Origin: an uncultured archaeon
GTDB lineage: Archaea; Micrarchaeota; Micrarchaeia; Micrarchaeales; CABMGC01
Reading direction: 5' to 3'
DNA: 8,973 bases
Assembly: GCA_902385515.1 (NCBI GenBank)
Contig: CABMGC010000040.1
Coordinates: 1 to 8,973 of the forward strand
Position numbers and translations under genes: made by a program. Positions within the stretch are counted from its first letter, which is position 1. The number at the start of each line of letters is the position of its first letter. This document shows, in pieces, positions 1-6,181 of the stretch. The notes under the pieces are model-generated. The model did not search any database and had not been told where the DNA came from. It saw only the letters and a program-made list of their open reading frames with translations.

Positions 1-468
1 AATCTTTTGTTCAAGCGATTTGACGATTACTACGCCACAATTCAGCGTCAGGCATTCTTTACAATATTCGAGAAAAGTGCCCACGACAAGATAGTTGACG
101 GAGCAGTAACTGATGATATAAGTGGCGTTTACCGCAGCACTCTAAATGAGCAGTTCAACGGATCTGTGGATGTGGCAAAAGAGTTCGATTTCGAATGGGC
201 TCTCATACCTCACATTTATCACAGTCCGTTCTATTGCTACTCTTATTCATTCGGTAACCTACTGGCTCTCGCAATGTTTCAGCGGTACAAGGAGGAAGGC
301 ACTGCGTTCGCCAAGGATTACGAGGCAATACTTGCAGCTGGAGGATCGCAAAATCCGCAGAAGCTCCTCGAAAAGCATGGAATCGACATCTCATCATCGA
401 AGTCGTGGGACAGCGGATTCGACTACATCAAGCAACAATTGCATATGCTTAAGAAGCATAATGTCTGA
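1..468 (+). CDS. pepF: M3-family oligoendopeptidase F-like, C-terminal part (5' truncated by window)
   Basis: The reading frame is open from base 1 and ends at TGA 466-468, so only about the last 155 residues of a protein usually near 570-600 residues are present. The visible part matches the C-terminal helical region of M3 zinc oligopeptidases: YYATIQRQAFFTIFEKSAH near the start, then the family's HIYHSPFYCYSYSFGNLLAL segment, whose His and Tyr residues help bind substrate and stabilise the transition state, then an AAGGSQNP turn, GIDISSS, and a final SWDSGFDYI helix. The catalytic HExxH lies upstream and cannot be checked. The family cleaves short peptides in the cytoplasm; that role is inferred. 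A TTG at 7-9 is almost certainly internal, because homology continues to the edge. The next gene follows in the same direction, so the two may be cotranscribed. Confidence 0.85.
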   Translation, partial: NLLFKRFDDYYATIQRQAFFTIFEKSAHDKIVDGAVTDDISGVYRSTLNEQFNGSVDVAKEFDFEWALIPHIYHSPFYCYSYSFGNLLALAMFQRYKEEGTAFAKDYEAILAAGGSQNPQKLLEKHGIDISSSKSWDSGFDYIKQQLHMLKKHNV

Positions 469-495
469 TGAACTGTGTTGGTAGTCATGGACGAT

Positions 496-501
496 GGTGA
501 T
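496..501 (+). promoter_or_regulatory. Shine-Dalgarno site deciding the start of the DUF6544-like gene
   Basis: GGTGAT is complementary to the 3' end of archaeal 16S rRNA and sits 6 nt before ATG 508. The upstream in-frame GTG 475 and ATG 487 have no comparable site, so 508 is preferred. Confidence 0.55.
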
Positions 502-507
502 GCTTCG

Positions 508-1242
508 ATGGCGAATGCGGCAGGTTACACTGCCACTACAACTATTGTGACCGAGGAGAGCCTTTATGGATTGCCTGATCCCGTGCAGAGGTATTTGCGT
601 GAAATCCACCTTGTCGGGAAGGAGACGGTGGCTGATGCTGACGCGAAGCAGATTGGTACGCTCCGGGACACCGTGAAACAGGGCTGGCAACGCTTCACTT
701 CAAAGCAGAACTTCAAAACAGACCATGCTTCGTTTACGCGCAGCCTTACTCTGCACAATTTCCTGATTTTCTCAGTTCTTAACAAAGACGAGTTTCGCGA
801 GTCGCACGGTTTCAGGTCAACAAGCCTGCTCGGTTTCATACCTCTCGCAAGGAAGTCTGGCACCGAGATGGACCAGACCGAGCTTCTTCTTTATCTTGCG
901 GAGACTGTGTGGTTTCCTTCATTTTGGCTGTCCAACCAAGTGCATTGGCAGATGATAGATGACACGTCCGCGAGGCTGACCGTGCGCAGCGGCGGGGTTA
1001 CCGCATCAGTACTGCTTCATTTCGGCGAGGAGGGCAAGCTCAAGATGACTGCCGATGGGTACTACTCAAATGGCAAAAAATATGGCCTTGAGGAGTGGTC
1101 CGCCATTGCAACCGACTACAAGGATTTCGACGGGGTGGCGCTGCCGACCAAACTGGAGTTCTCATGGGACCTTGAGAAGGGCAACTTCGCCTACTTCCGC
1201 TGCGAGCTTGCGGATCTGAAATACAACGTCTCGCGCGCATGA
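508..1242 (+). CDS. DUF6544/DUF6920-like protein of unknown function
   Basis: The protein has 244 residues from ATG 508; the frame can be extended to ATG 487 or GTG 475, giving up to 255. No catalytic function is known to me. The pattern resembles the DUF6544/DUF6920 families: an N-terminal LPDPVQRYLREI segment, a strand-rich middle with GFIPLARKSG, the segment ELLLYLAETVWFPSFWLS followed by HWQMIDDTSARLTV, then strands, and a C-terminal GVALPTKLEFSW. Those families show an L-x-R-Y-L-A-E...WFP signature followed by a W..id...A.lt segment, which fits well. There is no signal peptide or clear membrane helix, so it is probably cytoplasmic. It begins 39 nt after the peptidase gene. The stop codon TGA 1240-1242 lies inside a GC-rich palindrome. 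The assignment is from remembered motif patterns, not a search. Confidence 0.7.
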   Translation: MANAAGYTATTTIVTEESLYGLPDPVQRYLREIHLVGKETVADADAKQIGTLRDTVKQGWQRFTSKQNFKTDHASFTRSLTLHNFLIFSVLNKDEFRESHGFRSTSLLGFIPLARKSGTEMDQTELLLYLAETVWFPSFWLSNQVHWQMIDDTSARLTVRSGGVTASVLLHFGEEGKLKMTADGYYSNGKKYGLEEWSAIATDYKDFDGVALPTKLEFSWDLEKGNFAYFRCELADLKYNVSRA

Positions 1243-1249
1243 TGCGCGC
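1233..1249 (+). terminator. GC-rich hairpin over the stop codon; possible terminator
   Basis: GCGCGCAT and ATGCGCGC form a perfect inverted repeat around one central G. As RNA this would be a 7-bp G/C-rich stem closing a three-base loop made of the TGA stop codon at 1240-1242. The nearest T-run, inside CTTTTTATTA at 1271-1280, is about 22 nt away, so this is not a classical intrinsic terminator. It may instead protect the mRNA 3' end, or be chance in GC-rich sequence. Confidence 0.3.
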
Positions 1250-1269
1250 CGTCGGCGCCCCTGGCACAA

Positions 1270-1281
1270 GCTTTTTATTAG
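1270..1281 (+). promoter_or_regulatory. TATA-box promoter of the AglH-like gene
   Basis: GCTTTTTATTAG stands out in a GC-rich intergenic region. Its A/T core is centred about 26 nt before ATG 1301, the distance at which an archaeal TATA box would start transcription at the ATG itself. No Shine-Dalgarno site precedes the ATG, so a leaderless mRNA is likely. Confidence 0.5.
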
Positions 1282-1300
1282 TGCCCGACGAATATTAGCC

Positions 1301-2365
1301 ATGGCTTATACTACCTTCCTTACGCTCATAGTGCCCGCCATAATCGCTTTTATAATCACCGCGATCGCGACGGAGTTCGTGATGGGGTACATGTACAGCT
1401 CGGGCGTGGTGGCGGAGGATCACAACAAGGAGACGAGCAACCGCAGAAAGCCGAAGATACTTCCGAGCAGCGGAGGCATCGCGGTGGTCTTCGGCCTGAT
1501 CACAGGAATGCTAACGTACGCGTTCGGCGGGAGCATCGGGGCGTTTAGCCCGGTGCTAAACATATCCGACCTGCTCGCGGTCGCCCTGTCGATAACGCTC
1601 ATAGCTCTGGTCGGATTTTTGGACGACATAAACGTAAAGTCGAAGAGGATAATGGCCACCGGCATCAAAGACATAAAGCAGGGCCTTAAGAAGTGGCAGA
1701 AACCGCTCCTGACTGTAGTGGGTGCGCTGCCCCTCATGGCGATAAACGCTGGCGTCAGCACGATAACTGTGCCTTTCCTCGGCCCGGTGGACTTCGGACT
1801 TCTCTATCCCGTCCTCATACTTCCTTTGGCGGTGATCTTCGTCTCCAACGCGTTCAACCTCCTTGGGGGCTTCGACGGCCTGCAGCCAGGGATGGCGATG
1901 ATCGCAAGCCTTGGTTTCATAGCCTATTTCATCATCTTCCAGCCGAACATCTATATCGGGGCGCTGCTGTCCGCGCTGATGTTCGCGTCGCTGGTGGCGT
2001 TCCTTCCCTTCAACAAGTATCCGGCAAGGATAATCCCGGGCGACAGCTTCACCTACGCCATAGGAGCGATCCTGGTCGCCATAATGGTCATGGGCAACGC
2101 CGAGGCCTTCGGCATGATAGTGTTCGCGCCATGGGTAATCGAGTTCTTCTTGCATCTTAGGAGAAAATTCGACGTCCGCGATCTCGGGATAAGGCAGAAG
2201 GACGGCACGCTTGCGGCTCCGTACGGTAAGAGCATATACAGCCTCACCCATCTAGTAATGAATATGGGGAGGATGAGGGAAAAGCAGGTGACCCTCTATC
2301 TCTGCCTTATGGAGACCGGGTTTGTGATACTCGGCCTTCTCCTCAAGGCACTGGGCTTCCTGTAA
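1301..2365 (+). CDS. aglH: Polyprenyl-phosphate GlcNAc-1-phosphate transferase (AglH/MraY family)
   Basis: This 354-residue polytopic membrane protein has about ten hydrophobic segments, starting with one at residues 6-30. It belongs to the family that moves a sugar-1-phosphate from a UDP-sugar to a lipid phosphate. Motifs in order are DHNK with a Lys-rich loop (about 40-52), LPSSGGIAVVFG (54-65), the Asp pair in GFLDDI (D108, D109), the NAFNLLGGFDGLQPG loop (N183, N186, D192), PARIIPGDSFTY (241-251, with D248) and the cytosolic HLRRKFD (285-291). These match the Mg2+ and UDP-sugar binding signatures of archaeal AglH, eukaryotic Alg7 and bacterial MraY/WecA. With no peptidoglycan genes in view, the first step of the N-glycan lipid carrier is the likeliest role; the exact sugar is inferred. 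It has its own TATA element. Its last 70 bp overlap the convergent histone gene. Confidence 0.88.
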   Translation: MAYTTFLTLIVPAIIAFIITAIATEFVMGYMYSSGVVAEDHNKETSNRRKPKILPSSGGIAVVFGLITGMLTYAFGGSIGAFSPVLNISDLLAVALSITLIALVGFLDDINVKSKRIMATGIKDIKQGLKKWQKPLLTVVGALPLMAINAGVSTITVPFLGPVDFGLLYPVLILPLAVIFVSNAFNLLGGFDGLQPGMAMIASLGFIAYFIIFQPNIYIGALLSALMFASLVAFLPFNKYPARIIPGDSFTYAIGAILVAIMVMGNAEAFGMIVFAPWVIEFFLHLRRKFDVRDLGIRQKDGTLAAPYGKSIYSLTHLVMNMGRMREKQVTLYLCLMETGFVILGLLLKALGFL

Positions 2366-2619
2366 CTCGTGATCGATCTCCGGTTTGAGCCAAGGCCGGT
2401 GTAGTTCGAGCTGCTTCGCGTGAGCATGACGTCGTTCTTGTTTATGAGCTTCCTTCTCCCTGCGTGGGCCGCGTACCTTAGCGCCCGATTGGCCACCGAT
2501 TCCGTGAGCTTCTCAAGCTCTTTTTCAAGGTTGAGCACGGCGTCCTCCGTGACGCGCTCTGCTCCCGCTTCCCTAAGGAATTCTTCCATGTCGTAAAGAC
2601 TGAATGCCCTCTCTCCCAA
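2296..2619 (-). CDS. Archaeal histone with Arg-rich C-terminal tail
   Basis: Residues 7-67 form a single archaeal histone fold: MEEFLREAGAERVTEDA gives helix 1 and loop 1, LEKELEKLTESVANRALRYAAHAG the long central helix, and RRKLINKNDV loop 2 before the last short helix. R22 and the AGRRK segment match the family's DNA contacts. The protein should dimerise and wrap DNA. The start is TTG 2619-2617, supported by a strong Shine-Dalgarno site 5 nt upstream; the first ATG (residue 11) would cut helix 1. Archaeal histones usually end near residue 66-70, but this frame continues to residue 107. Residues 68-107 hold nine Arg, one Lys and no Asp or Glu, with many Ser. Codons from about residue 85 onward are antisense to the AglH-like gene. 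The fold is confident; a functional tail is less so. Confidence 0.82.
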   Translation of the reverse strand: MGERAFSLYDMEEFLREAGAERVTEDAVLNLEKELEKLTESVANRALRYAAHAGRRKLINKNDVMLTRSSSNYTGLGSNRRSITSYRKPSALRRRPSITNPVSIRQR

Positions 2620-2624
2620 TAAAG

Positions 2625-2630
2625 CACCTT
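2625..2630 (-). promoter_or_regulatory. Shine-Dalgarno site fixing the histone TTG start
   Basis: On the minus strand AAGGTG precedes TTG 2619-2617 by 5 nt. This supports the TTG start, which keeps the complete first helix of the histone fold, over the internal ATG at residue 11. Confidence 0.55.
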
Positions 2631-2662
2631 AAAAGTTGCAGTACGTATCTCCGAAGATTAGG

Positions 2663-2670
2663 TTTAAAAA
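2663..2670 (-). promoter_or_regulatory. TATA-box promoter of the histone gene
   Basis: On the minus strand TTTTTAAA lies about 47 nt before the TTG start. It predicts a transcript start near 2641 and a leader of about 20 nt that contains the Shine-Dalgarno site at 2625-2630. The rest of the 2620-2786 gap holds no gene I can support. Confidence 0.4.
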
Positions 2671-2786
2671 GGGTATGCGGGCCTGCGAGTAGTGGCAGTT
2701 ACTAATGGATTTTGGGCAAATCCGTCGCTATTTTCGAGTGTGAACTGCTGTCGGGTTGCCTGCTGAATTGCCCATTTCCGCGCTTG

Positions 2787-3986
2787 TCACTTGTACCTTA
2801 GAATTGCCCCCAGGCCCCTGAAGCCCATGAGGAACTCCTTTCCAAGGGAGCTCTCGCTCGAAACGAAAACGGTCTCGGTGCCGGACTTGTCCGCCATTTC
2901 GATCAGCTCCTCGACGGCGTCCTTGTCCTCGATCACCGTCAGCGACCCGTTGTCCTCCTCGTGCCTTAAGTGCCTGTTGCCGCCAGTTTCGATGTACGCT
3001 ATGTCGGTCCTGCCGCAGACGCTGCACTTGTAGGTCGTCCTGTGCAGCTCCAGCTCGTTGTTGATTATCAGGGAGTGGACCTTGTTCTTCTCGAGCGCTT
3101 CCTTGACCTTTTCGTAGCCCGCCACTGCGAGGCCGTTGCCTGCTATCTCGGCCTTGAACCTCTCGAGTATCTTCCTCTCCTGCGAGGCCTCCACTTCCGT
3201 AAGCAGCTCGTGCGCCTTCTCTACTATTTCGTTAAGCCCTGTCTCGTCGGTGTAGCCCGTGTCGAAGACTCCAAGGATCTTGACCTGGTAGTTCAGCTTG
3301 TTCTTCCTTATGAAGTTCTCCTTCGCAGGACCCGGTCCTCCGACTATTAGGCCCTTGAGCTTGAACTCACTGGCCTGGTACAGGTCGTTGATGGACTCCG
3401 ATATCGTGTTGTAGTAGAACTCGATATCCTCCTCCCTGGCGCGCTCGAACCTGCCCGCGCTCTGCCCTCCCTTGCTCATCTTCGCGTGGGCCATAGAGTG
3501 ATGGCGCCTGACGACCTGTATGTGCGAGCCCTTGAGCGTGGCGATGGTGGCCTCCCTGCCGTCCATTACCAGGAGCGCGTACATGTCCTTTGCCTCGATC
3601 ATGTCCTCTATCGGCCCGAGCAGGAACGTCGAGTCGCACCTGTAGATGTTGACCTTGAGCGGCATCGGCGGCTCCATGGAGAAGAGCTCGATGTTGTCCG
3701 ATCTTTGGTCCTTGGATATGTTGCCTGCGAATATGACAAGCCCGTTCCTCGGCGTTTCCCTGTAGAGCTTGAGGTACTGGAGTATCTTCTCGAGCGCGCC
3801 CTGGACGTTGAGCCTCGTCGACTTCGACTTGATGTTGCTCGAAGAGCTGCTCTCCTGCCGAAGCTTGTTGGTCTCCTCGCTCAACTGGTAGCCTGCGGGG
3901 ATGTAGACGCTGATTAGCTCGGTCCCGGCTCCCCGGACTGACTTGAGCCTCTTTATCTCCTTTATCATCTCGTACTCTTGCTTCAT
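2787..3986 (-). CDS. prf1: Peptide chain release factor aRF1
   Basis: The 399-residue product is a class-I archaeal release factor, which recognises all three stop codons in the ribosomal A site and triggers release of the finished chain. Domain 1 (about 1-130) holds NIKS at 51-54, followed by KSTR, and YRCDSTF at 115-121, the YxCxxxF motif; both read the stop codon. Domain 2 has the catalytic GGQ at 173-175 in GGQSAGRFERAREE, which enters the peptidyl-transferase centre. Domain 3 begins around residue 265 and carries a CSVC pair (C321, C324) in the minidomain position. Length is near the usual 410-420. A GGGAG Shine-Dalgarno site lies just upstream of ATG 3986. It starts 20 nt after the serS stop, so the pair is very probably one operon with serS first. 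Confidence 0.96.
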   Translation of the reverse strand: MKQEYEMIKEIKRLKSVRGAGTELISVYIPAGYQLSEETNKLRQESSSSSNIKSKSTRLNVQGALEKILQYLKLYRETPRNGLVIFAGNISKDQRSDNIELFSMEPPMPLKVNIYRCDSTFLLGPIEDMIEAKDMYALLVMDGREATIATLKGSHIQVVRRHHSMAHAKMSKGGQSAGRFERAREEDIEFYYNTISESINDLYQASEFKLKGLIVGGPGPAKENFIRKNKLNYQVKILGVFDTGYTDETGLNEIVEKAHELLTEVEASQERKILERFKAEIAGNGLAVAGYEKVKEALEKNKVHSLIINNELELHRTTYKCSVCGRTDIAYIETGGNRHLRHEEDNGSLTVIEDKDAVEELIEMADKSGTETVFVSSESSLGKEFLMGFRGLGAILRYK

Positions 3987-4006
3987 GGGATACTCCCTTC
4001 GGTCCG

Positions 4007-5320
4007 TCAGCCCTGCTTAGCCGCGGTTATCCTGTCCTTACCCATGTACTGGACCAGTGCATCAGGCACGGTTATCGTCCCGTCATCGTTGACGTAGTTT
4101 TCCACTATTGCAACCATCGTCCTGTTCGTCGCTATGGCGGTGCAGTTCAGCGTGTGGACGTGCTTCCTCTCCCCCTTGTCGTCGTACTTTATGTCGAGCC
4201 TTAGCGACTGCCAGTCAGTGCAGTTCGATCCGGAGACGACCTCCCTGTATTTCTGCTGGGCGGGCATCCACGCCTCGATGTCATACTTCTTAGCAGCCAC
4301 CGTTCCTATGTCGCCCGTGCATATGTTGACTACGTGGTACGGGATGTTGAGCTTCTGGAAGAGCGATTCGGCGTTCTGTATTAGCTCCTCATGGAGCGGC
4401 CAGGAGTCCTCCGGCTTCGAGTAGATGAACTGCTCTATCTTGTAGAACTGGTGCACCCTGAATATGCCCTTGCTGTCCTTTCCGTGGGCCCCGGCCTCCC
4501 TCCTGAAGCAGGGGCTGAAGCCGATGTACCTTTTCGGAAGGTCCTTCGCCGCGAAGACCTGCCCTGCGTGCATGGCGGCGATCGGGTGCTCGGAGGTCGA
4601 TATCATGTAGAGCTCCTCGTCGATGTGCTCGAGGTCAGATTTTTCCGAGCTCTCCTTCGGGTCTGCGGCGCGGTACAGCGCCTCCTCGAAGTCCCCGAGG
4701 GCGGTGACCCCCTTGTAGTACTCCTTCTTCAGCATAAGCGGCGGTGCTATGAGCGTGTAGCCTTTCCCGACAAGCTCCTCTATCGCGAAATGTATGAGGG
4801 CCTGCTCGAGCAGCGCGAGGTCCCCCTTGAGGTAGAAGAACCTGGCGCCCGCGACCTTGGCAGCCTGCTCAAGGTCTATGAGGCCGAGCTTGCTAAGAAC
4901 CTCTTCGTGCCCCGGAATTTTTGTTATCTTCCTGGTCCCCCATGTCCTAAGCTCGACGTTTTCTGTGTCGTCCTTCCCGTAAGGCACGCTCTCGTGGAGT
5001 ATGTTCGGCGCGTTCCACATGAGCGAATTGAGCTTCCCCTCGACCTCGGGCAGGGTCGCTTCAAGCGTCTCTATGCCCTTCTTGTATTCCGCCAGCTCGG
5101 ACATGAGATTCTCGTCCGTGGGCTTGCCCGCCTTCTTGGATTCGGAGACCTGGATCGTGCCCTTGTTCCTTTTCGTCTTCAGTTCCTGCAGTTGGCCATT
5201 TATCTTTCTCACTTCGCTTTCGAAGGCGAGAAGGTCGTCGAAGCGGTAGTCGCTCTTCCTTGTTTCGAGCGATTTCCTGATGGCCGCTTCGTTTTCCCTG
5301 AAGTACTTGGCGTTCAGCAT
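4007..5320 (-). CDS. serS: Seryl-tRNA synthetase (class II)
   Basis: This enzyme charges tRNA-Ser with serine using ATP. The 437 residues match the common SerRS type, not the rare form of some methanogens. Residues about 28-100 form the N-terminal helical arm (coiled coil) that grips the long variable arm of tRNA-Ser. The catalytic domain shows motif 1 around GYTLIAPPLML (187-197), the T-x-E serine-binding site as TSE (242-244), motif 2 at FSPCFRREAGAHGKDSKGI (268-286) with FRVHQFYKIEQF after it, and motif 3 as LNCTAIATNRTMVAIVENY with the ATP-binding R400. Translation starts at ATG 5320, close to the TATA element at 5349-5357, so the leader is very short. It is the first gene of a serS-prf1 operon and diverges from tRNA-Leu. 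Confidence 0.97.
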   Translation of the reverse strand: MLNAKYFRENEAAIRKSLETRKSDYRFDDLLAFESEVRKINGQLQELKTKRNKGTIQVSESKKAGKPTDENLMSELAEYKKGIETLEATLPEVEGKLNSLMWNAPNILHESVPYGKDDTENVELRTWGTRKITKIPGHEEVLSKLGLIDLEQAAKVAGARFFYLKGDLALLEQALIHFAIEELVGKGYTLIAPPLMLKKEYYKGVTALGDFEEALYRAADPKESSEKSDLEHIDEELYMISTSEHPIAAMHAGQVFAAKDLPKRYIGFSPCFRREAGAHGKDSKGIFRVHQFYKIEQFIYSKPEDSWPLHEELIQNAESLFQKLNIPYHVVNICTGDIGTVAAKKYDIEAWMPAQQKYREVVSGSNCTDWQSLRLDIKYDDKGERKHVHTLNCTAIATNRTMVAIVENYVNDDGTITVPDALVQYMGKDRITAAKQG

Positions 5321-5348
5321 AATATCTCAATTAACGTCTCAATGAAAC

Positions 5349-5357
5349 AATATAAAT
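5349..5357. promoter_or_regulatory. Shared TATA element of divergent serS and tRNA-Leu
   Basis: The near-symmetric sequence AATATAAAT reads as TATAAAT on the plus strand and as ATTTATATT on the minus strand. It lies about 29 nt upstream of the first tRNA base (5383) and about 33 nt upstream of the serS ATG (5320). Both distances suit archaeal TATA boxes. No second A/T block fits either gene in this 62-bp gap. Confidence 0.5.
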
Positions 5358-5382
5358 GCTGTGTGCCTAACTCTATACTTAT

Positions 5383-5468
5383 GCAGGGGTGGCAGAGCTT
5401 GGCCAAATGCGACGGGCTTAGGACCCGTTCCCTTTGTGGGTGCGTGAGTTCAAATCTCATCCCCTGCA
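5383..5468 (+). tRNA. tRNA-Leu (anticodon UAG)
   Basis: The 86-nt gene folds as a class II tRNA without an intron. The acceptor GCAGGGG (5383-5389) pairs fully with CCCCTGC (5461-5467), with discriminator A at 5468. The D stem is GCA/TGC (5392-5394, 5408-5410). The anticodon stem ACGGG/CCCGT encloses the loop CTTAGGA (5417-5423), giving anticodon TAG at 5419-5421. The 15-nt variable arm has a CCC/GGG stem, and the T arm is GTGAG-TTCAAAT-CTCAT. No CCA is encoded. It reads CUA and probably other CUN leucine codons. Everything from 5417 to the 3' end was apparently supplied by the integrated element, so the tRNA stays functional after insertion. Confidence 0.95.
5417..5468 (+). repeat. attL: 52-bp direct repeat inside tRNA-Leu
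   Basis: These 52 bp are identical to 6479-6530. Identity begins exactly at the first base of the anticodon loop (5416 G versus 6478 T differ) and ends at the discriminator base (5469 T versus 6531 C differ). This is the standard shape of an attachment site for a tyrosine recombinase that crosses over in a tRNA anticodon loop and restores the 3' half of the gene. Confidence 0.9.
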
Positions 5469-5521
5469 TATTTTAGATCAAGTTCATATTTCAGAACAAA
5501 CCGAATTAAAAAGGTAGCGAT

Positions 5522-5863
5522 ATGCGTGATTTAGCGCCCAGCATTTACCGCCAAAGACTGGTCATCGAAGGCAGGTGTGACCATTCAATTGCCGAAGAAG
5601 AAATATCTGCGTACTTGTTGAAGCTATGCAAAGTGCTCAGGATGAAGAAATTAACTAATCCAGTGACACACAAATCCAAGAAATTTGGATGGGCCGGGTG
5701 GATGCACTGGGAAACGTCCGGAGTGCATTTTTATGCTTGGGACAAACCCTTTCCTTTCTTCAGCGCAGACATCTATACTTGCAAGCGTTTCGATGTCAAA
5801 ACCGCAGTAAGCTTCACTAAAAATTATTTTTCGGCCGGTCGCTTAACCTACAAAAGTGTCTGA
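5522..5863 (+). CDS. S-adenosylmethionine decarboxylase superfamily (SpeD-like) protein
   Basis: The 113-residue product aligns by eye over its whole length with small prokaryotic (class 1b) SpeD proenzymes of about 120-130 residues. RLVIEG (12-17) matches the first strand; GWAGWMHWETSGVHFYAW (56-73) matches the GVSG...SES-HLTIHTW region of the Thermotoga enzyme; SADIYTCKRFD (81-91) matches AVDLFTCGEDV; a final helix with AVSFTKNYF follows. S66 falls on the serine that becomes the pyruvoyl cofactor after self-cleavage, and C87 on the conserved catalytic Cys. The catalytic His is replaced by Tyr (Y71), the GVSG serine is A58, and the cleavage context is ETS rather than ES. Homologs that decarboxylate ornithine or arginine instead of AdoMet are known from phages and from CPR and DPANN genomes, so the substrate is open. 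AGGT at 5512-5515 serves as ribosome site. It is cargo of the att-bounded element. Confidence 0.65.
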   Translation: MRDLAPSIYRQRLVIEGRCDHSIAEEEISAYLLKLCKVLRMKKLTNPVTHKSKKFGWAGWMHWETSGVHFYAWDKPFPFFSADIYTCKRFDVKTAVSFTKNYFSAGRLTYKSV

Positions 5864-5883
5864 GTTCTCAAATCTCCGAAAGT

Positions 5884-5907
5884 ATTATATATACAAAAGT
5901 TGTATAT
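5884..5907 (+). promoter_or_regulatory. TATA box and palindromic operator of the RHH-relE operon
   Basis: ATATACAA (5889-5896) and TTGTATAT (5900-5907) form a perfect 8-bp inverted repeat with a 3-bp spacer, overlapping the TATA-like ATTATATATAC at 5884-5894. RHH antitoxins usually repress their own operon by binding such dyads, and binding here would block TBP access. A GAGGT ribosome site follows at 5914-5918. Confidence 0.6.
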
Positions 5908-5926
5908 CTGTTAGAGGTAAATCTGT

Positions 5927-6172
5927 ATGAAATCTACCATGTTGCAATATGAAGGTAGCGTTGAAGAAGCAGTAGAGAGATTACTGCAGCTTGGAGTCTT
6001 TAAGTCAAAAGCCGACATTTTCAGAGTTGGCGCCATGGAGCTTGCGGCAAAATATGGAATGGTCAAGTCAAAGGAAGAAATTATTGAAGAGTTGTTGTAT
6101 AAGGACGCTGCACCCGCACTTCGAAAACTTCGGGCAGGCAAGACCAAACTCCATAACATAAAAGAAATATGA
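5927..6172 (+). CDS. Ribbon-helix-helix antitoxin of a RelE-type module
   Basis: The 81-residue protein has an N-terminal RHH-like fold: a short strand (about 2-8), helix A in VEEAVERLLQLG (12-23), and helix B in SKADIFRVGAMELAAKYG (27-44) after the typical G-x-F-K-S-K turn. The C-terminal part (about 48-81), rich in Lys and Arg with KDAAPALRKLRAGKTKL, is probably the toxin-binding arm. As a dimer it would bind the operator at 5889-5907 and, with its toxin, repress the operon. A GAGGT site 8 nt before ATG 5927 supports the start. The toxin gene begins 9 nt after its stop, a normal antitoxin-first arrangement. It is not a Phd or AbrB type. The RHH fold is called from the pattern only. Confidence 0.75.
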   Translation: MKSTMLQYEGSVEEAVERLLQLGVFKSKADIFRVGAMELAAKYGMVKSKEEIIEELLYKDAAPALRKLRAGKTKLHNIKEI

Positions 6173-6181
6173 GCTGATTTT

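Noticed and set aside
1556..2251. 231-codon open frame on the minus strand
   Set aside because: It is antisense to the AglH-like gene, whose family motifs are complete, and shows no recognisable domain.
2707..2723. Hairpin GGATTT/AAATCC between the histone and prf1 genes
   Set aside because: A six-base stem of weak composition with no T-run on either strand; not enough for a terminator or an RNA gene.
2728..2775. Fifteen-codon minus-strand frame in the same gap
   Set aside because: It has an ATG and a stop but no Shine-Dalgarno site and no family pattern; expected by chance.
4391..5476. 361-codon open frame on the plus strand opposite serS, running into the tRNA
   Set aside because: It is antisense to a clear seryl-tRNA synthetase, has biased composition typical of a mirror frame, matches no known family, and would read through the tRNA gene.
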